This document shows, piece by piece, positions 24,848 through 35,916 of a DNA stretch of 64,000 nucleotides. This DNA is from Nepenthes gracilis. Its lineage: Eukaryota > Streptophyta > Magnoliopsida > Caryophyllales > Nepenthaceae. Position 1 is the first letter of the stretch. Every line of letters begins with the position of its first letter. A program made the position numbers and the translations under genes. Location of the stretch: NCBI GenBank assembly GCA_033239525.1, contig BSYO01000004.1, positions 23,040,037-23,104,036 of the forward strand, written 5' to 3'. The notes under the pieces were generated by a model that was given only the letters and a program-made list of their open reading frames with translations, was not told where the DNA came from and did no database searches.

Positions 24848-24910
24848 CCTTGTGAACCACACTTGGTGGTTGGTAAAATTCAATCACGTAATTGAGTGAC
24901 CCGCACAAGG
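24848..24910 (+). other. Predicted three-way-junction fold, unit 1
   Basis: CCTTGTG (24848-24854) pairs with CACAAGG (24904-24910) as an outer 7-bp stem. Inside are hairpin AACCAC/GTGGTT (24855-24860 with 24866-24871, loop ACTTG) and hairpin TCAAT/ATTGA (24880-24884 with 24891-24895, loop CACGTA), extendable by a T-G pair. It lies between the integrase remnant and the antisense ORF. Pairing is seen directly; an RNA role is inference. Confidence 0.45.
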
Positions 24911-25145
24911 TTAGCAATTAAAACTTGATCATAATATCTAGGGGCCCAGATGAGGCCGAATGTTAAAAAATTTAGGGGGCTTCATTAGAAGTACATATAC
25001 AAAGACTATAAAAGTAGCGTCGTCAACTAATATGGTCCTAGAAAAGTTAAGTTAAAACACACAAATACTTTGATACCTTTTGATCAATCCGAGAGACAAA
25101 AGTTGTGTGTTACTGATGCTTTAAGTAATATTTAAGGTTCGACAT

Positions 25146-25873
25146 TTAAAGTGTCTGACTAACCAACGCACACTTATAAAGAGAGAGATAGTCATGTGAA
25201 GAAAAATCTTCATTTATAAGGAGAGAAATAATTACAAGTAAAAATATATATATATATATATATAATATATATAATACAGCTTGTTCTAGAGGAGCACGAG
25301 TCTGTGAAGTTCTTGATAGAGGCTCCCAAAAGTCTGTATCATTACTGGAACAGTACAATACATCGAAACTATGGTGAGCACTAGCGTTCCTTGGATGTAA
25401 TACAAAAGTAGGTACACCAAGAGCCACAATTTGGACAATATGCTGATATAAGCTGATACCCTCCTAATAGTTGCGCTCCAATATTTTTTTGATATCATCC
25501 AGACGAATGGAAGTCCGAAGCTCATTTTCAATTTTGAAGTTTTGATTTCTAAGAAGGATGTATTTCTACTTTATGCTAACCAGCTCACATTTAAGTAGAG
25601 AAATACGCTCCTTTGTAGCCAAAAGCTTTTCTCTCTCTACATAGTTGTGAGCCAAACGGTTGGTAGTGCGAATAAGATGATTAGCCATTTCCTAAAGTTG
25701 TAAAGAAAACAAAGCAAATTAGCAAGTATGAAGGGAACAATATAAATACTAAGGAAGAGTTCCGCCAATATCTCATAAATGGAGATGCTCTTTAAAAGTG
25801 TATCACTTGTGAGAACCTCCAAAACTACTTCAATCTCGGGCTCTGAGGGTTCTGAACCAGCCATGTCTGCCAC
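25146..25873 (-). pseudogene. Antisense-ORF remnants, downstream part, unit 1
   Basis: Short minus-strand frames (25637-25873, 78 codons; 25286-25531, 81 codons; 25146-25427, 93 codons) continue the strand and order of the gag-like ORF at 26881-27360. They are separated by stops and overlap in different frames, so this part is broken. The first starts MADMAGSEPSEPEIEVVLEV, acidic like the end of the preceding frame. No conserved domain is recognised. Confidence 0.4.
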
Positions 25874-26043
25874 CTCATGAACTCCTCCAGGGATAACATC
25901 TCCTCGAACTCAGGCACTTGAGGGTTGAAACCAGATGTTTCAGCAACTACTTCAAGAGTTGCTTCAGGCTAGATTTTGGGCACGAGACCCTCCAAAAGAG
26001 GCACGTCTGCCATGGCGACTTATCCTTCCATCTTGTCTTCAAG

Positions 26044-26652
26044 CTAGACCTTGGGCGCTGAGGGCTCAAGAGGATGCACCTCTACAATTTCAACGTGAAA
26101 TTCTGAGGTGACCACCTCAGCTATGTTGGCTACTTGGAACTTGATTAGAGGTATCTCCTCGGCCTCATCAGAGTGAGTATTGCTGATCCAGGACGTACCC
26201 TCAACAAAATTAGTATGAATATCGGGCAGGGATTCCTCAGATAGTGGAGGCAGAACGACCGATACCTCATATGAAATAAGTGTTGGGATAGGTATTGACA
26301 TATCTTCAGCCATCACCTTAGCAATAGAATTCAAAGGCTCACAGCCTTCAATTGGTCCGACGGCCCTAGAGGCTTGGGTCAGGGAAGATGTAGAAGTCAA
26401 ATCCAATCTGACCAACATCTGCTTTCTCCTTATTAATTGGTCAATGGTGACCTCGTTTTTAGAAGTGAATTTAGTTAAAACCTCTTTATGTATAGGCGCT
26501 TTGGCCGACGGCTCTTTTATTTGAAGGGCTTTCACTTTCAAGGCATCCTTGCGCTCAAACGCTTTGGCCGATGACTCTTTTATTTTAAGGGCCTTCGCCT
26601 TCCTCTTATGTTTTTTCATACGAACCAATGGTTTTAGGAGAACCTCCGACAC
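26044..26652 (-). pseudogene. Antisense ORF middle part, Lys-rich then acidic, unit 1
   Basis: A 202-codon frame with a Lys/Ala-rich N-terminal half (repeats of the type ALKIKESSAKAF, residues about 20-50) and an acidic, Pro/Ser-containing C-terminal half. It follows the gag-like frame on the same strand at a distance of about 230 bases. The copy in unit 2 (32675-33283) has the same length and stays open, which suggests it was coding when the duplication arose. Probably a linker region of the element's antisense ORF. No catalytic motif is visible. Confidence 0.5.
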
Positions 26653-26880
26653 CTCTAATACAGGCTCTCATTTAGCCTAAGTAAGAGATTCGACAAACAG
26701 TCATCTATTCTTTTTATTTTTATTAAAAGTGCTAACCTTTTCCTAAAGAAGATCCGTTAACGCTTGGGTAGACATCTTCTCATGTTCCAATACATCAGTT
26801 TGGATGGAAGTAGAGATCCAACACTTTTCATTGTAGAGTTCCCGTACAAGAGGAACCGCAAAGTTAAAAGAATCGTATTT

Positions 26881-27360
26881 TCACCTCTTTGTGGAGTCAG
26901 TATTTTCTCCACTCAAATTAAATTCCGGCCGTGGAGAGACTGAAATCCAATCTAATCTATGATGAAATCGGAAAATAACTTTTATGGCCGTGGCGTTAAA
27001 TACCAGACCGTAAATCTGAGCAAAAATGTATAAAGAAATAAGATACCTCATGCCATTTGGCTGTAATCTGGCTATCGGTATATGAAACTCCACTATTATT
27101 TTATACAGTTCTGGCGCCAACAAAAATCGGAGACCACCTTTTAAATAGGTCTCATACACAGTGATGCAATCCTCTGGTGGAGAATAAGCTTGTCCACTAA
27201 CTCCAGGAAAAAGGCGTATAAACAAACTCAATTTTTTATACCGAGCTTGAAGGTATTCAACAACATCGGAAGTTAGGATGGACTGAATATCTTTGACATC
27301 GGGAGCCATTGGAAAGGAAAATCTCCGACAACGAACAAAAACGGTGAGAGAAAATTTCAA
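26881..27360 (-). CDS. Antisense gag-like ORF (Transposase_28-type), unit 1
   Basis: A 159-codon frame with DCITVYETYLKGGLRFLL near residues 63-80, followed by LQPNGMRYLISLYIFAQ. This pattern (VYE..L..GLRFPL...P......L.PN..R.L) is that of the protein annotated as Putative gypsy type transposon (Pfam Transposase_28), which plant Tat/Retand elements carry as an extra, often antisense, ORF (family knowledge). It lies on the opposite strand to the integrase remnant and polypurine tract of the same unit, which fits that layout. Its role in the element is unknown. It is intact here but frame-shifted in unit 2. Confidence 0.6.
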   Translation of the reverse strand: MKFSLTVFVRCRRFSFPMAPDVKDIQSILTSDVVEYLQARYKKLSLFIRLFPGVSGQAYSPPEDCITVYETYLKGGLRFLLAPELYKIIVEFHIPIARLQPNGMRYLISLYIFAQIYGLVFNATAIKVIFRFHHRLDWISVSPRPEFNLSGENTDSTKR

Positions 27361-27780
27361 ATGAGAAGGAAGAAGATGAAAGAACTGAAAGTATGAAACA
27401 AAAGCTTGGAGGAGTATTTATAGACGAAGAATGAGGCCTGAAATGACACCATTAAATTTGAAATTCAAAAGACGCGCCTCATTATGAAACTGATATGACG
27501 ATTGCCGATTAGCTTTGCCGCACGTCAAATCGTTCAATGTTAGTAATCCTGACTTTTGCGTTTCTAATAAGCCGTGCAGGATCTGAAGATGTTTGCATTT
27601 AATGTAATAATTGATGGCAAGAATAGAGATTGTCCGTTAATTGCCCTCGTTTGATGAAAGCTTTCAGATTGGAAGTTTTTTTTTGTCCGACGAGCTAATG
27701 AAGCTCGTTAGATTAGATCTCGGTTTTGGATAGAAGATACCTTCGGATTTTATACCAAAAAGCTAAATTTTAAACCTCTT

Positions 27781-27795
27781 GGTATGGGGGGCTAG
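27781..27795 (+). other. Polypurine tract of Tat/Retand-like element, unit 1
   Basis: GGTATGGGGGGCTAG lies directly before TG of the LTR at 27796. The same word, complemented, lies beside the LTR of the 9.3-kb element at 54064-54078. It primes plus-strand DNA synthesis in LTR elements (established knowledge). Confidence 0.75.
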
Positions 27796-28436
27796 TGACA
27801 AGTATTGTATCCGATAATCCAAAAAAATTGGTCCAAAATAAATCTAAAAAAAGGGACAAGTTTTAGCAGCCCAACCATCTGCGTAGCCTAATATAGAAAA
27901 TGTGTCCGATGGCCTTAAGCAGTTCAATTTTGTGATGGAGTCGGAACCAATTTAACGGTCGGAGAGGTTTCTTATTCTCATCTCGTAACCACCTCGGGCG
28001 TTAGTTAAAATCGTCGTCTGGATAAAACTTATTCATCCGACAGTTTCCTAAACGGTTGATAAGAAGAATCAAGCATCGTCCAGCTTTTATAAAAACTCGT
28101 CCTATCCAACAGGAAATGGGATCAATCATTTTAATATTTTTTCAGACAGAGAAAATGATAACTTTAAGACGCTAAAAGTGCACACACACTCTCTAATTAA
28201 GATGTTTTTATAAGAGCGCAAGCCATCGGATAAAAACATACTCATTTTATATTATCTATCTTTTCTCTTATTTAAGAAAGATATTGACTTGAGTGTCGGA
28301 GGTTATACTGAAGAGTGAGTTTCGCCAATTATTTGACCGTGATTTTTGTAATTATATAGGATTCAGATTAGAGACGTATGGAGATCGAGTACGATTGATG
28401 CCCGACGGACAAAATTTATATTACCTTATCCGTACA
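27796..28436 (+). mobile_element. 3' LTR of Tat/Retand-like element, unit 1 (end approximate)
   Basis: Starts TGACAAGTATTG directly after the polypurine tract. The end is set at a CGTACA near 28436, but there is no second LTR in the unit to fix it. The sequence has a TATA-like stretch (about 28245-28275) and keeps the same structure in unit 2. The frame at 28293-28490 is not supported as a gene. Confidence 0.55.
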
Positions 28437-29186
28437 ATAATCAGAATCTTCAAACGTATTAGATTGTATTATTTAATTTTTAAGTTTTAGCTATTAAATT
28501 TGTTTAATCTAACAATCTAAATGAGAGAAATAAGACTCTACTTTTTCTGGGGAATCAGAATTCCACTTTTATAAATCCCTCTTTGAAGTTTGATTGATAA
28601 CCTTTTATATGTATTTAATTGACAAGAATAAAATAATAATCATTAAAATTAAATATTTTTAAAGATATTTAAAAATAAATATTATATTACTTAATTTTTA
28701 TAAATAACATATGTTACATCCAAAAAATAAAGAATAATGGTATGATAATAGAGAGATTTGGGGGTGCTTCATCGTGGGTTCATTGAGCAATGTACACTTG
28801 ATAGCTCTTGAATATGAAGAATTTAAGAGTTTACATTTTATATTTTAAAAAAATAAAAAATATGTTAATAGTTTTTTTATGATTTTTTTTTGATAAATTT
28901 AAATAACAAATATATTAATATAATAAAAAAATACCAAAAATATAATTATTTACATATATATTTTTATTTTTTAAAATATATAAATCTATGATTTTGAATT
29001 CTCAACATAATAGGCAAAAAATCTCCTCCAGCATGAAGCGCAGCGGAGACTTCTCGGGTCCGCAATAGAGGACCAGTATGGGGTGCTTGCTAGTTCACCG
29101 TAGTTGAACGGACCATGATTGACCGTTGATGAGCATTAGAGTGGTGCACACTGGTGGTGGGGTGCCAGTGGTGCACAAAGTTCGGG
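28437..29186. other. AT-rich tail of unit 1 with GC-richer patch
   Basis: AT-rich sequence, then a GC-richer patch (about 29030-29190) shared with 35690-35820. TGGTGCACACTGGTGGTGGGG near 29155 is locally repetitive. No gene is recognised. A frame at 29126-29344 crosses from the shared patch into unit-1-specific sequence. Confidence 0.4.
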
Positions 29187-29400
29187 AAAACTGTAACACG
29201 CAGACCGTCGCAGTCCTCTGCGACGCCAACGGGGATCATTGGATTGAAATATCTGACGGCTCCCGTTTTATATATAAAAAATATATTTTTAGTTTTTTTT
29301 TTTGTTTTTATATATTTTTGTATTTAATTAATTTTTTTTTTTGATAGGTGCAGTAGATGCATCATGAATAATTGGATATAAATTTTGATAATTTATATTT

Positions 29401-29650
29401 AATTGTATGTAATTTGATTTTTGTAGCCGCTGGTTTTGACGGCCACAGCGCCGCCGTGGTGGGCTGGTCGTAGCCGTCGTAAGTCTGTTTGTATGCGCTC
29501 ATGGTCATGGCCGTCGCACTCTGTGCATGGGCCGGTTGGAGTGATTGGAACTCGATATTGTCTTCTATATCTCCGCCATTCTTGGAGGTTTGCGTTACTT
29601 TCAACGGCTGCGTTCCGTCGGCGGCTGCGAAGGTATTTCGTACACTTCTT
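29401..29650. other. GC-rich island A, unit 2
   Basis: Nearly identical to island A of unit 1 while the AT-rich flanks differ more, including a C/T change that makes the same frame read KYL instead of KHL. Whether selection, gene conversion or chance explains the similarity cannot be judged by eye. Confidence 0.3.
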
Positions 29651-30234
29651 CATTTACAACATTTTTTAAACAATAATCCGCATTTCAAACAATAATATTT
29701 TAAATATTTTATTTTAAAAATTAACTAAAATTTCATTTAGAAGTTATATACTGATTTATATATAAATTTCATTTTTTATAATTTATTTAACAATACATGT
29801 GTAGTTTGTAATTTTTAAAGAATCCATTTTAATTAGTTAAATAAACGTATTTGATAGATGTCAGTATTCAAAGATTTTTTTTGCTAGGTTTCAACAAAAT
29901 TCAGGAACCATTTTCTCTCATTTTAATTATTAAATTAAAAAAAATTAATGACTAAAATTTAATTATTAAATAATATTATGTTATGTTTAAATATTTTCAA
30001 TATATTATTATATTAATATTATTACTGATCACTGTGTGATATATATATAATATATAAAATTAAACAAATAAGTTTTAGGCAAATCAACTGTAAAACCATA
30101 TAAATCCCTCAAATTAGGCTAACTCATATACTAATAGCTAAAACATTTACTTATAAAAAAATGGTCAAAATAATTTATTTCAACTAATTATTTGTTTTAT
30201 TTGATGAAAATTCAAATTATAATATATAAATTAG

Positions 30235-30552
30235 TTATAAATTATTTTTTAACTTACACAAAATCGATTTATCCATCTGACCGTCCGTGGTGCCAAATAC
30301 GGCTATAACGCGTGAATAGTCAGCGCGGATGGAGAAGTCATTCACGTGCGTGGAGGTGTGAAGCCGGTTGCGTTGCGTAGCGTAGCCGTAGACTGCATAC
30401 CGAGCCTTGGCAAGAAACGTGCAAGCATTCGCTAACCACGAACAAATGGAACCGTAGCCAATCGCCACAAGCCATGTCATGCCCCCCTGTTCGTATGGAT
30501 TGGAATCATTTATTCTCTGATCTACATAATTTAATTGAAAAAAATTTAACAA
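30235..30552 (-). other. GC-rich island B, unit 2, possible exon
   Basis: A 105-codon minus frame contains GGMTWLVAIGYGSICSWLAN and the same WLANACTFLAKARY stretch as unit 1. It reaches further upstream than in unit 1 because of a 2-base difference. No family is recognised. Confidence 0.3.
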
Positions 30553-31163
30553 TCTAAATTTATATATTAAATAATATTATTTAAATAATTATTTTTACTA
30601 AATTTGTTATACATTAAATTTAATATTTAATAAATGAAAATGATATAGAAAAATTAAAAATATAATTATCTTTCATTTTTTAAAATATTACTTATTTAAT
30701 TTTGATTCAATAAAAAATACTATTTATATACCTAATTATACCGATATTTAAAAGTAAGTATGATTCAAATCCTATTTTAATTTTTGCTCTGTTTATTATT
30801 ATTTTTTACATCAAAAATAATAATTTTGGTATAATTGAGTATGCAATTAAGTATATAAATAATATTATTCTTAATTTAATAACTAAAATAAAGATGTAAG
30901 GTCTTACCTTTTTTTTTTAAAGAAAAGTAAAATTCCTAATACAATTTAATACAAGTTTGAAACTATGGTTTCTACTTCTCCTATAAAGTAGGACCTATTT
31001 ATTCCTGGGAGCTTATTGGATCAAATTTTAATAGCAAAAATTTAAAAATAAAAATATTAAATATAATATATTTTTAAATATTTTTACAGTATTAATATCC
31101 ATTCAATATTAAAAATAATATTTATAATAATAATAATTATTATTATTTAGATTGTGTTATAGA

Positions 31164-31345
31164 GCATTGAATCTATTGACAAAAATTTCGATCGAAACAA
31201 ACTCTCATCTAACTAGGAAGGGCAATTCCTCGTCTCAGTCATTCTTCAAAATGGGGTGTACAAATTACACACTCAGAATGACAGATTAATCTTTTAAACT
31301 TGGAATGCCTCTCACCTCAAAAATATTATCAAAAATTGAATGTAC
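31164..31345 (+). pseudogene. Integrase C-terminal remnant, unit 2 (interrupted)
   Basis: Aligns with 24504-24689, but stop codons (for example TAG in CTAACTAGGAAGG near 31213) interrupt the frame, so it is more decayed than unit 1. Confidence 0.55.
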
Positions 31346-31497
31346 GAACATATAATATTTGTATCATGATGAGTGCTTGTAATTTTTATAATATTTTATT
31401 AATAAAATAATTATTTATTCATTCATGTACTACCTTGTTCTTTCATAACATTATATAACCTAGGCTGTCCCTAATTTACGTGAAATCCGTTCACCAG

Positions 31498-31560
31498 CCT
31501 TGTGAACCACACTTGGTGGTTGGTAAAACTCAATCACGTAATTGAGTGACCCGCACAAGG
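31498..31560 (+). other. Predicted three-way-junction fold, unit 2
   Basis: Same fold as 24848-24910: outer stem 31498-31504 with 31554-31560, hairpin AACCAC/GTGGTT, and hairpin CTCAAT/ATTGAG, now a full 6-bp stem. Only one base differs over the 63 nt, and it turns a T-G pair into C-G. Confidence 0.45.
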
Positions 31561-32266
31561 TCAGCAATTAAAACTTGATCATGATATCTAGTAGCCCAGA
31601 TGAGGCCGAATGTTAAAAAATTTAGGGGGCTTCATTAGAAGCACGCATACAAAGACTATAAAAGTAGTGTCGTCAACTAATATGGTCCTAGAAAAGTTAA
31701 GTTAAATACACAAATACTTTGATACCTTTCGATCAATCCGAGAGACAAAAGTTGCGTGTTAATGATGACTTAAGTAATATTTAAGGTTCGACATTTAAAG
31801 TGTCTGACTAACCAATACACACTTATAAAGAGAGATAGTCATGTGAAGAAAAATCTTCATTTATAAGGAGAAATAATTACAAGTAAAAATATATATATAT
31901 ATAATACAACTGTTCATTCTAGAGGAGCACGAGTCTGTGAAGTTGATAGATGCTCCTAAGAGTCCGCATCATTACTGGAACAGTACAATACATCGAAACT
32001 ATGGCGAGCGCTAGCGTTCCTTGGATGAAATACAGAAGTAGGAACACCAGAAGCAACTATTTGGACAATATGCTGATATAAGTTGATACCTTCCTAATAG
32101 TTGCGCTCCAATATTTTTTTGATATCATCTAGACAAATGGAAATCCGAAGCTCATTTTCAATTTTGAAGTTTTGATTTTTAAGAAGGATGTATTTCTACT
32201 TTATGTTAACCAGCTCACATTTAAGTAGAGAAATACACTCCTCTGTAGCCAAAAGCTTCTCTCTCT

Positions 32267-33283
32267 CTACATCGTTGCGAGCCAAACGGTTGGTAGCGCT
32301 AGTAAGATGATCAGCCATTTCTTAAAGTTGTAAAGAAAACAAAGCAAATCAGCAAGTATGAAGGGAACAATATAAATACTAAGGAAGAGTTCGGCCAATA
32401 TCTCAGAAATGGAGATACTCTTTAAAAGTGCGTCACTTGTGGGAATCTCCAAAACTACTTCAACCTTGGGCTCTAAAGGTTCTGAACCAGCCACGTCTGC
32501 CACCTCATGAACTCCTCCAGGGATAACATCCCCTTGAACTCAGGCACTTGGGGGGTTGAAACCAGATATTTCAGCAACTACTTCAAGAGTTGCTTCAGGC
32601 TCGGTTTTGGGCACGAGACCCTCCAAAAGAGGCAAGTCTGCCATGGCGACTTATCCTTCCGTCTTGTCTTCAAGTTAGACCTCAGGAGCTGAGGGCTCAG
32701 GAGAATGCACCTCTACAATTTCAACGTGAAATTCTGAGGTGACCACCTCAGCTATGTTAGCCACTTGGAACTCGATTAGAGGTATCTCCTCGGCCTCATC
32801 AAAGTGAGTATTGCTGATCCTGGACGTACACTCAACAAAATTAGTATGAATGTTGGGCAGGGATTCCTTGGATAGCGGACGCAAAACGACCGATACCTCA
32901 TATGAAATAAGTGTCGGGATAGGTATTGACATATCTTCAACCATCACCTCAGCATCAGACTTCGAAGGCTCATAGCCTTCAACTGGTCCGACGGCCCTAG
33001 ATGCTTGGGTCAGGGAAGATGTAGAAGTCAAATCCAATTTGACCAACATCCGCTTTCTCCTTATTAATTGGTCAATGGTGACCTCATTTTTAGAAGTGAA
33101 TTCAGTTAAAACCTCTTTATATACAGGCGTTTTGGCCGACGACTTTTTTATTTGAAGGGCTTTCACTTTCGAGGTGTCCTTGCACTCAAACGCTTTGGCC
33201 GACGACTCTTTTATTTTAAGGGCTTTCACCTTCCTCTTATGTTTTTTCATACGAACCAATGGTTTTGGGAGAACCTCTGACAC
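32267..33283 (-). pseudogene. Antisense ORF middle and downstream parts, unit 2
   Basis: Frames 32675-33283 (202 codons) and 32267-32503 (78 codons) mirror those of unit 1 with many amino-acid differences but the same lengths. The Lys-rich/acidic organisation is kept. Confidence 0.45.
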
Positions 33284-33511
33284 CTCTAATATAGGCTCTC
33301 ATTTAGCCTGAGTAAGAGATTCGACAAACAACTATCAATTCTTTTTATTTTTATTAAAAGTGCTGACCTTTTCCTAAAGAAGATCTGTTAACGCTTGGGC
33401 AGACATCTTCTCATGTTCCAATACATCAGTTTGGAAGGAAGTAGAGACCCGGCCCTATTCATTGTAGAGTTCCCATACAAGAGGAACCGCCAAGTAAAAG
33501 AATCGGTATTT

Positions 33512-33998
33512 TCACCTCTTTGTGGAGTCAGTATTTTCTCCACTCAAATTAAATTTTGGCCGTGGAGTGACTGAAATCCAATATAATCTATGATGAAATC
33601 GGAAAATAACTTTCATGGCAGTGGCGTTAAATGCCAGGCTGTAAATCCGAGCAAAAATGTATAAAGAAAGAAGATACCTCATGTCATTTGGCTGTAATTT
33701 GACTATCGGTATATGGAACTCCACTATTATTTATTTTATACAGTTTTGGCACCAACAACAAAAATTGGAGACCACCTTTTAAATAGGTATCATACACAGT
33801 GATGCAATCCTCTGGTGGAGAAGAAGCTTGTCCACTAACTCCAGGAAAAAGGTATATTAACAAACTCAAAATTTTATACCGAGCTTGAAGGTATTCAACA
33901 TTGTCGGAAGTTAGGACGGACTGAATATCTTTGACATCGGGAGTCATTGGAAAGGAAAATCTCCGACAACGAATGAAAACAGTGAGAGAAAATTTCAA
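33512..33998 (-). pseudogene. Antisense gag-like ORF, unit 2, frame-shifted
   Basis: Counterpart of 26881-27360. Small insertions near 33730-33760 shift the frame, so the product is split into 33684-33998 (CITVYDTYLKGGLQFLL) and 33512-33724. Confidence 0.6.
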
Positions 33999-34420
33999 AT
34001 GAGAAGGAGGAAGACGAAAGAATCGAAAGTATGAAACAAAAGCTTGGAGGATTATTTATAGACGAAGAATGAGGCCTAAAACGACACCATTAAATTTGAA
34101 ATTCAAAAGACGCACCTTATTATGACACTGATATGTGTCGATTGTTGATTAGCTTTGTCGCATGTCAAATTGCTCGATGTCGGTAATGCTAACTTGTGCG
34201 TTTCTAATAAGCCGTGCAGGATCTAAAGAGGTTTGCATTTAATGCAATAATTGACGGCAAGGATAGAGATCGTCCAGTTAATTGCCCTCGTTTGATGAAA
34301 GCTTTCATATTGAAAGTTTTTTTTTGTCCGACGAGCTAATGAAACTCGTTAGATTAGATCTCGGCTTTGGACAGAAGATGCCTTCGGATTTCATACCAGA
34401 AAGCTAAATTTTAAACTTTT

Positions 34421-35076
34421 GATATGGGGGGCTAGTGATGAATATTGTATCCGGCATTCCAAAAAAATAGGTCCAAAATAACTCTAAAACAATGGACAAG
34501 TTTTAGCGGCCCAACCGTTTGCGTAGCCCATTATAGAAAATGTGTCCGATGGCCTTAAGCAGTTCAATTTTGTGATGGAGTCGGAACTAATTTAACGGTC
34601 AGAGCGGTTTCCTATTCTCATCTCGTAACCACCTCGAGTGTTAGTTAAAATCATCGTCTAGATAAAATTTATCCATCCGACAGTTTCCTAAACGGTTGAT
34701 AAGAAGAATCAACCATCATCTAGCTTTTATAAATACTCGTCCTATCCAACAGGAAATGGGATCAATCATTTTAATATTTTTTTAGATAGAGAAAATGATA
34801 ATTTTAAGGCGCTAAGAGTGCACACACACTCTCTAATTAAGATGTCTTTATAAGAGTGCAAGATATCGGACAAAAACATACTCATTTTTCATCATCTATC
34901 TTTTCTCTTATTTAAAAAAGATATTGACTTGAGTGTCGGATGATATATTAAAGAGTGATTCCCGCCAATCCTTTGACCGTAATTTTTGTGATTGTATAGA
35001 ATTCATATTAGAGATATACAGAGATCGAGTACAGTTTATGCCCGACGGACAAAATTTACATTACCTTATCAGTACA
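34421..35076 (+). mobile_element. Polypurine tract and 3' LTR, unit 2 (end approximate)
   Basis: GATATGGGGGGCTAG at 34421-34435 is followed by the LTR start TGATGAATATTG at 34436. It matches 27781-28436 base for base in most places. Confidence 0.6.
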
Positions 35077-35916
35077 ATAATCAGAATCCTCGAACGTATT
35101 AGATTGTATTATTTAATTTTTAAGTTTTAGTCATTAAATTTGTTTAATCTAACAATCTAAATGAGAAAAATAAGACTCTACTTTTTATTGAGAATCCGAA
35201 TTCCACTTTTATAAATCCCTCTTTGAAGTTTGATTGATAACCTTTTATATGTATTTAATTGACAAGAATAAAATAATAATTATTAAAATTAAATATTTTA
35301 AAAAATATTTAAAAATAAATATTATATTACTTAATTTTTATAAATAACATATGTTACATCCAAAAAATAAAGAATAATGGTATAATAATAGAGAGATTTG
35401 GGGGTGCTTCATCGTGGGTCCATTGGGCAATGAACATTTGATAGCTCTTGAATATGAAGAATTTAAGAGTTTATATTTTATATTTTAAAAAAATAAAAAA
35501 TATGTTAATAGTTTTTTTGTGATTTTTTTGATAAATTTAAATATTAAATATATTAATATAATAAAAGAAACAATACCAAAAATATAATTATTTACATATA
35601 TATTTTTATTTTTTAAAATATATAAATCTATGATTTTGAATTCTCAACATAATAGGCAAAAAATCTCCTCCAGCATGAAGCGCGGCGGAGGCTTCTCGGG
35701 TCCGCAATAGAGGACCATTATGGGGTGCTTGCTAGATCACCGGAGTTGAACGGACCATGATTGACCATTGACGAGCATTAGAGTGGTGGTCACTGGTGGT
35801 GGGGTGCCGGTGGTGCACACTGGTGGCTAAAAGTGGGAACTAGGGGCTCCAACTGATTGGTGCAGTAGATGCATCATGAATAGTTGGATATAAATTTTGA
35901 TAATCTATATTTAATT

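Larger units (their letters stand above)
22731..29390 (+). repeat. Tandem duplication, unit 1 (about 6.66 kb)
   Basis: This segment is repeated directly by 29391-35902, with offsets of 6630-6660 bases throughout and only scattered differences. The words ATTTATATTTAATT at 22731 and 29391 and ATCTATATTTAATT at 35903 mark the three boundaries. Such short homology suits unequal crossing-over or template switching. The unit contains the 3' end of a Ty3/gypsy element and GC-rich islands. A stretch at about 29187-29345 (GC-rich part plus T-rich tail) is present here but replaced by other sequence in unit 2. Confidence 0.9.
29391..35902 (+). repeat. Tandem duplication, unit 2 (about 6.51 kb)
   Basis: Direct copy of 22731-29390. 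Differences are scattered substitutions and small indels, roughly a few percent by eye. It lacks the segment equivalent to 29187-29345. It is followed at 35903 by a third copy of the boundary word. Confidence 0.9.
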
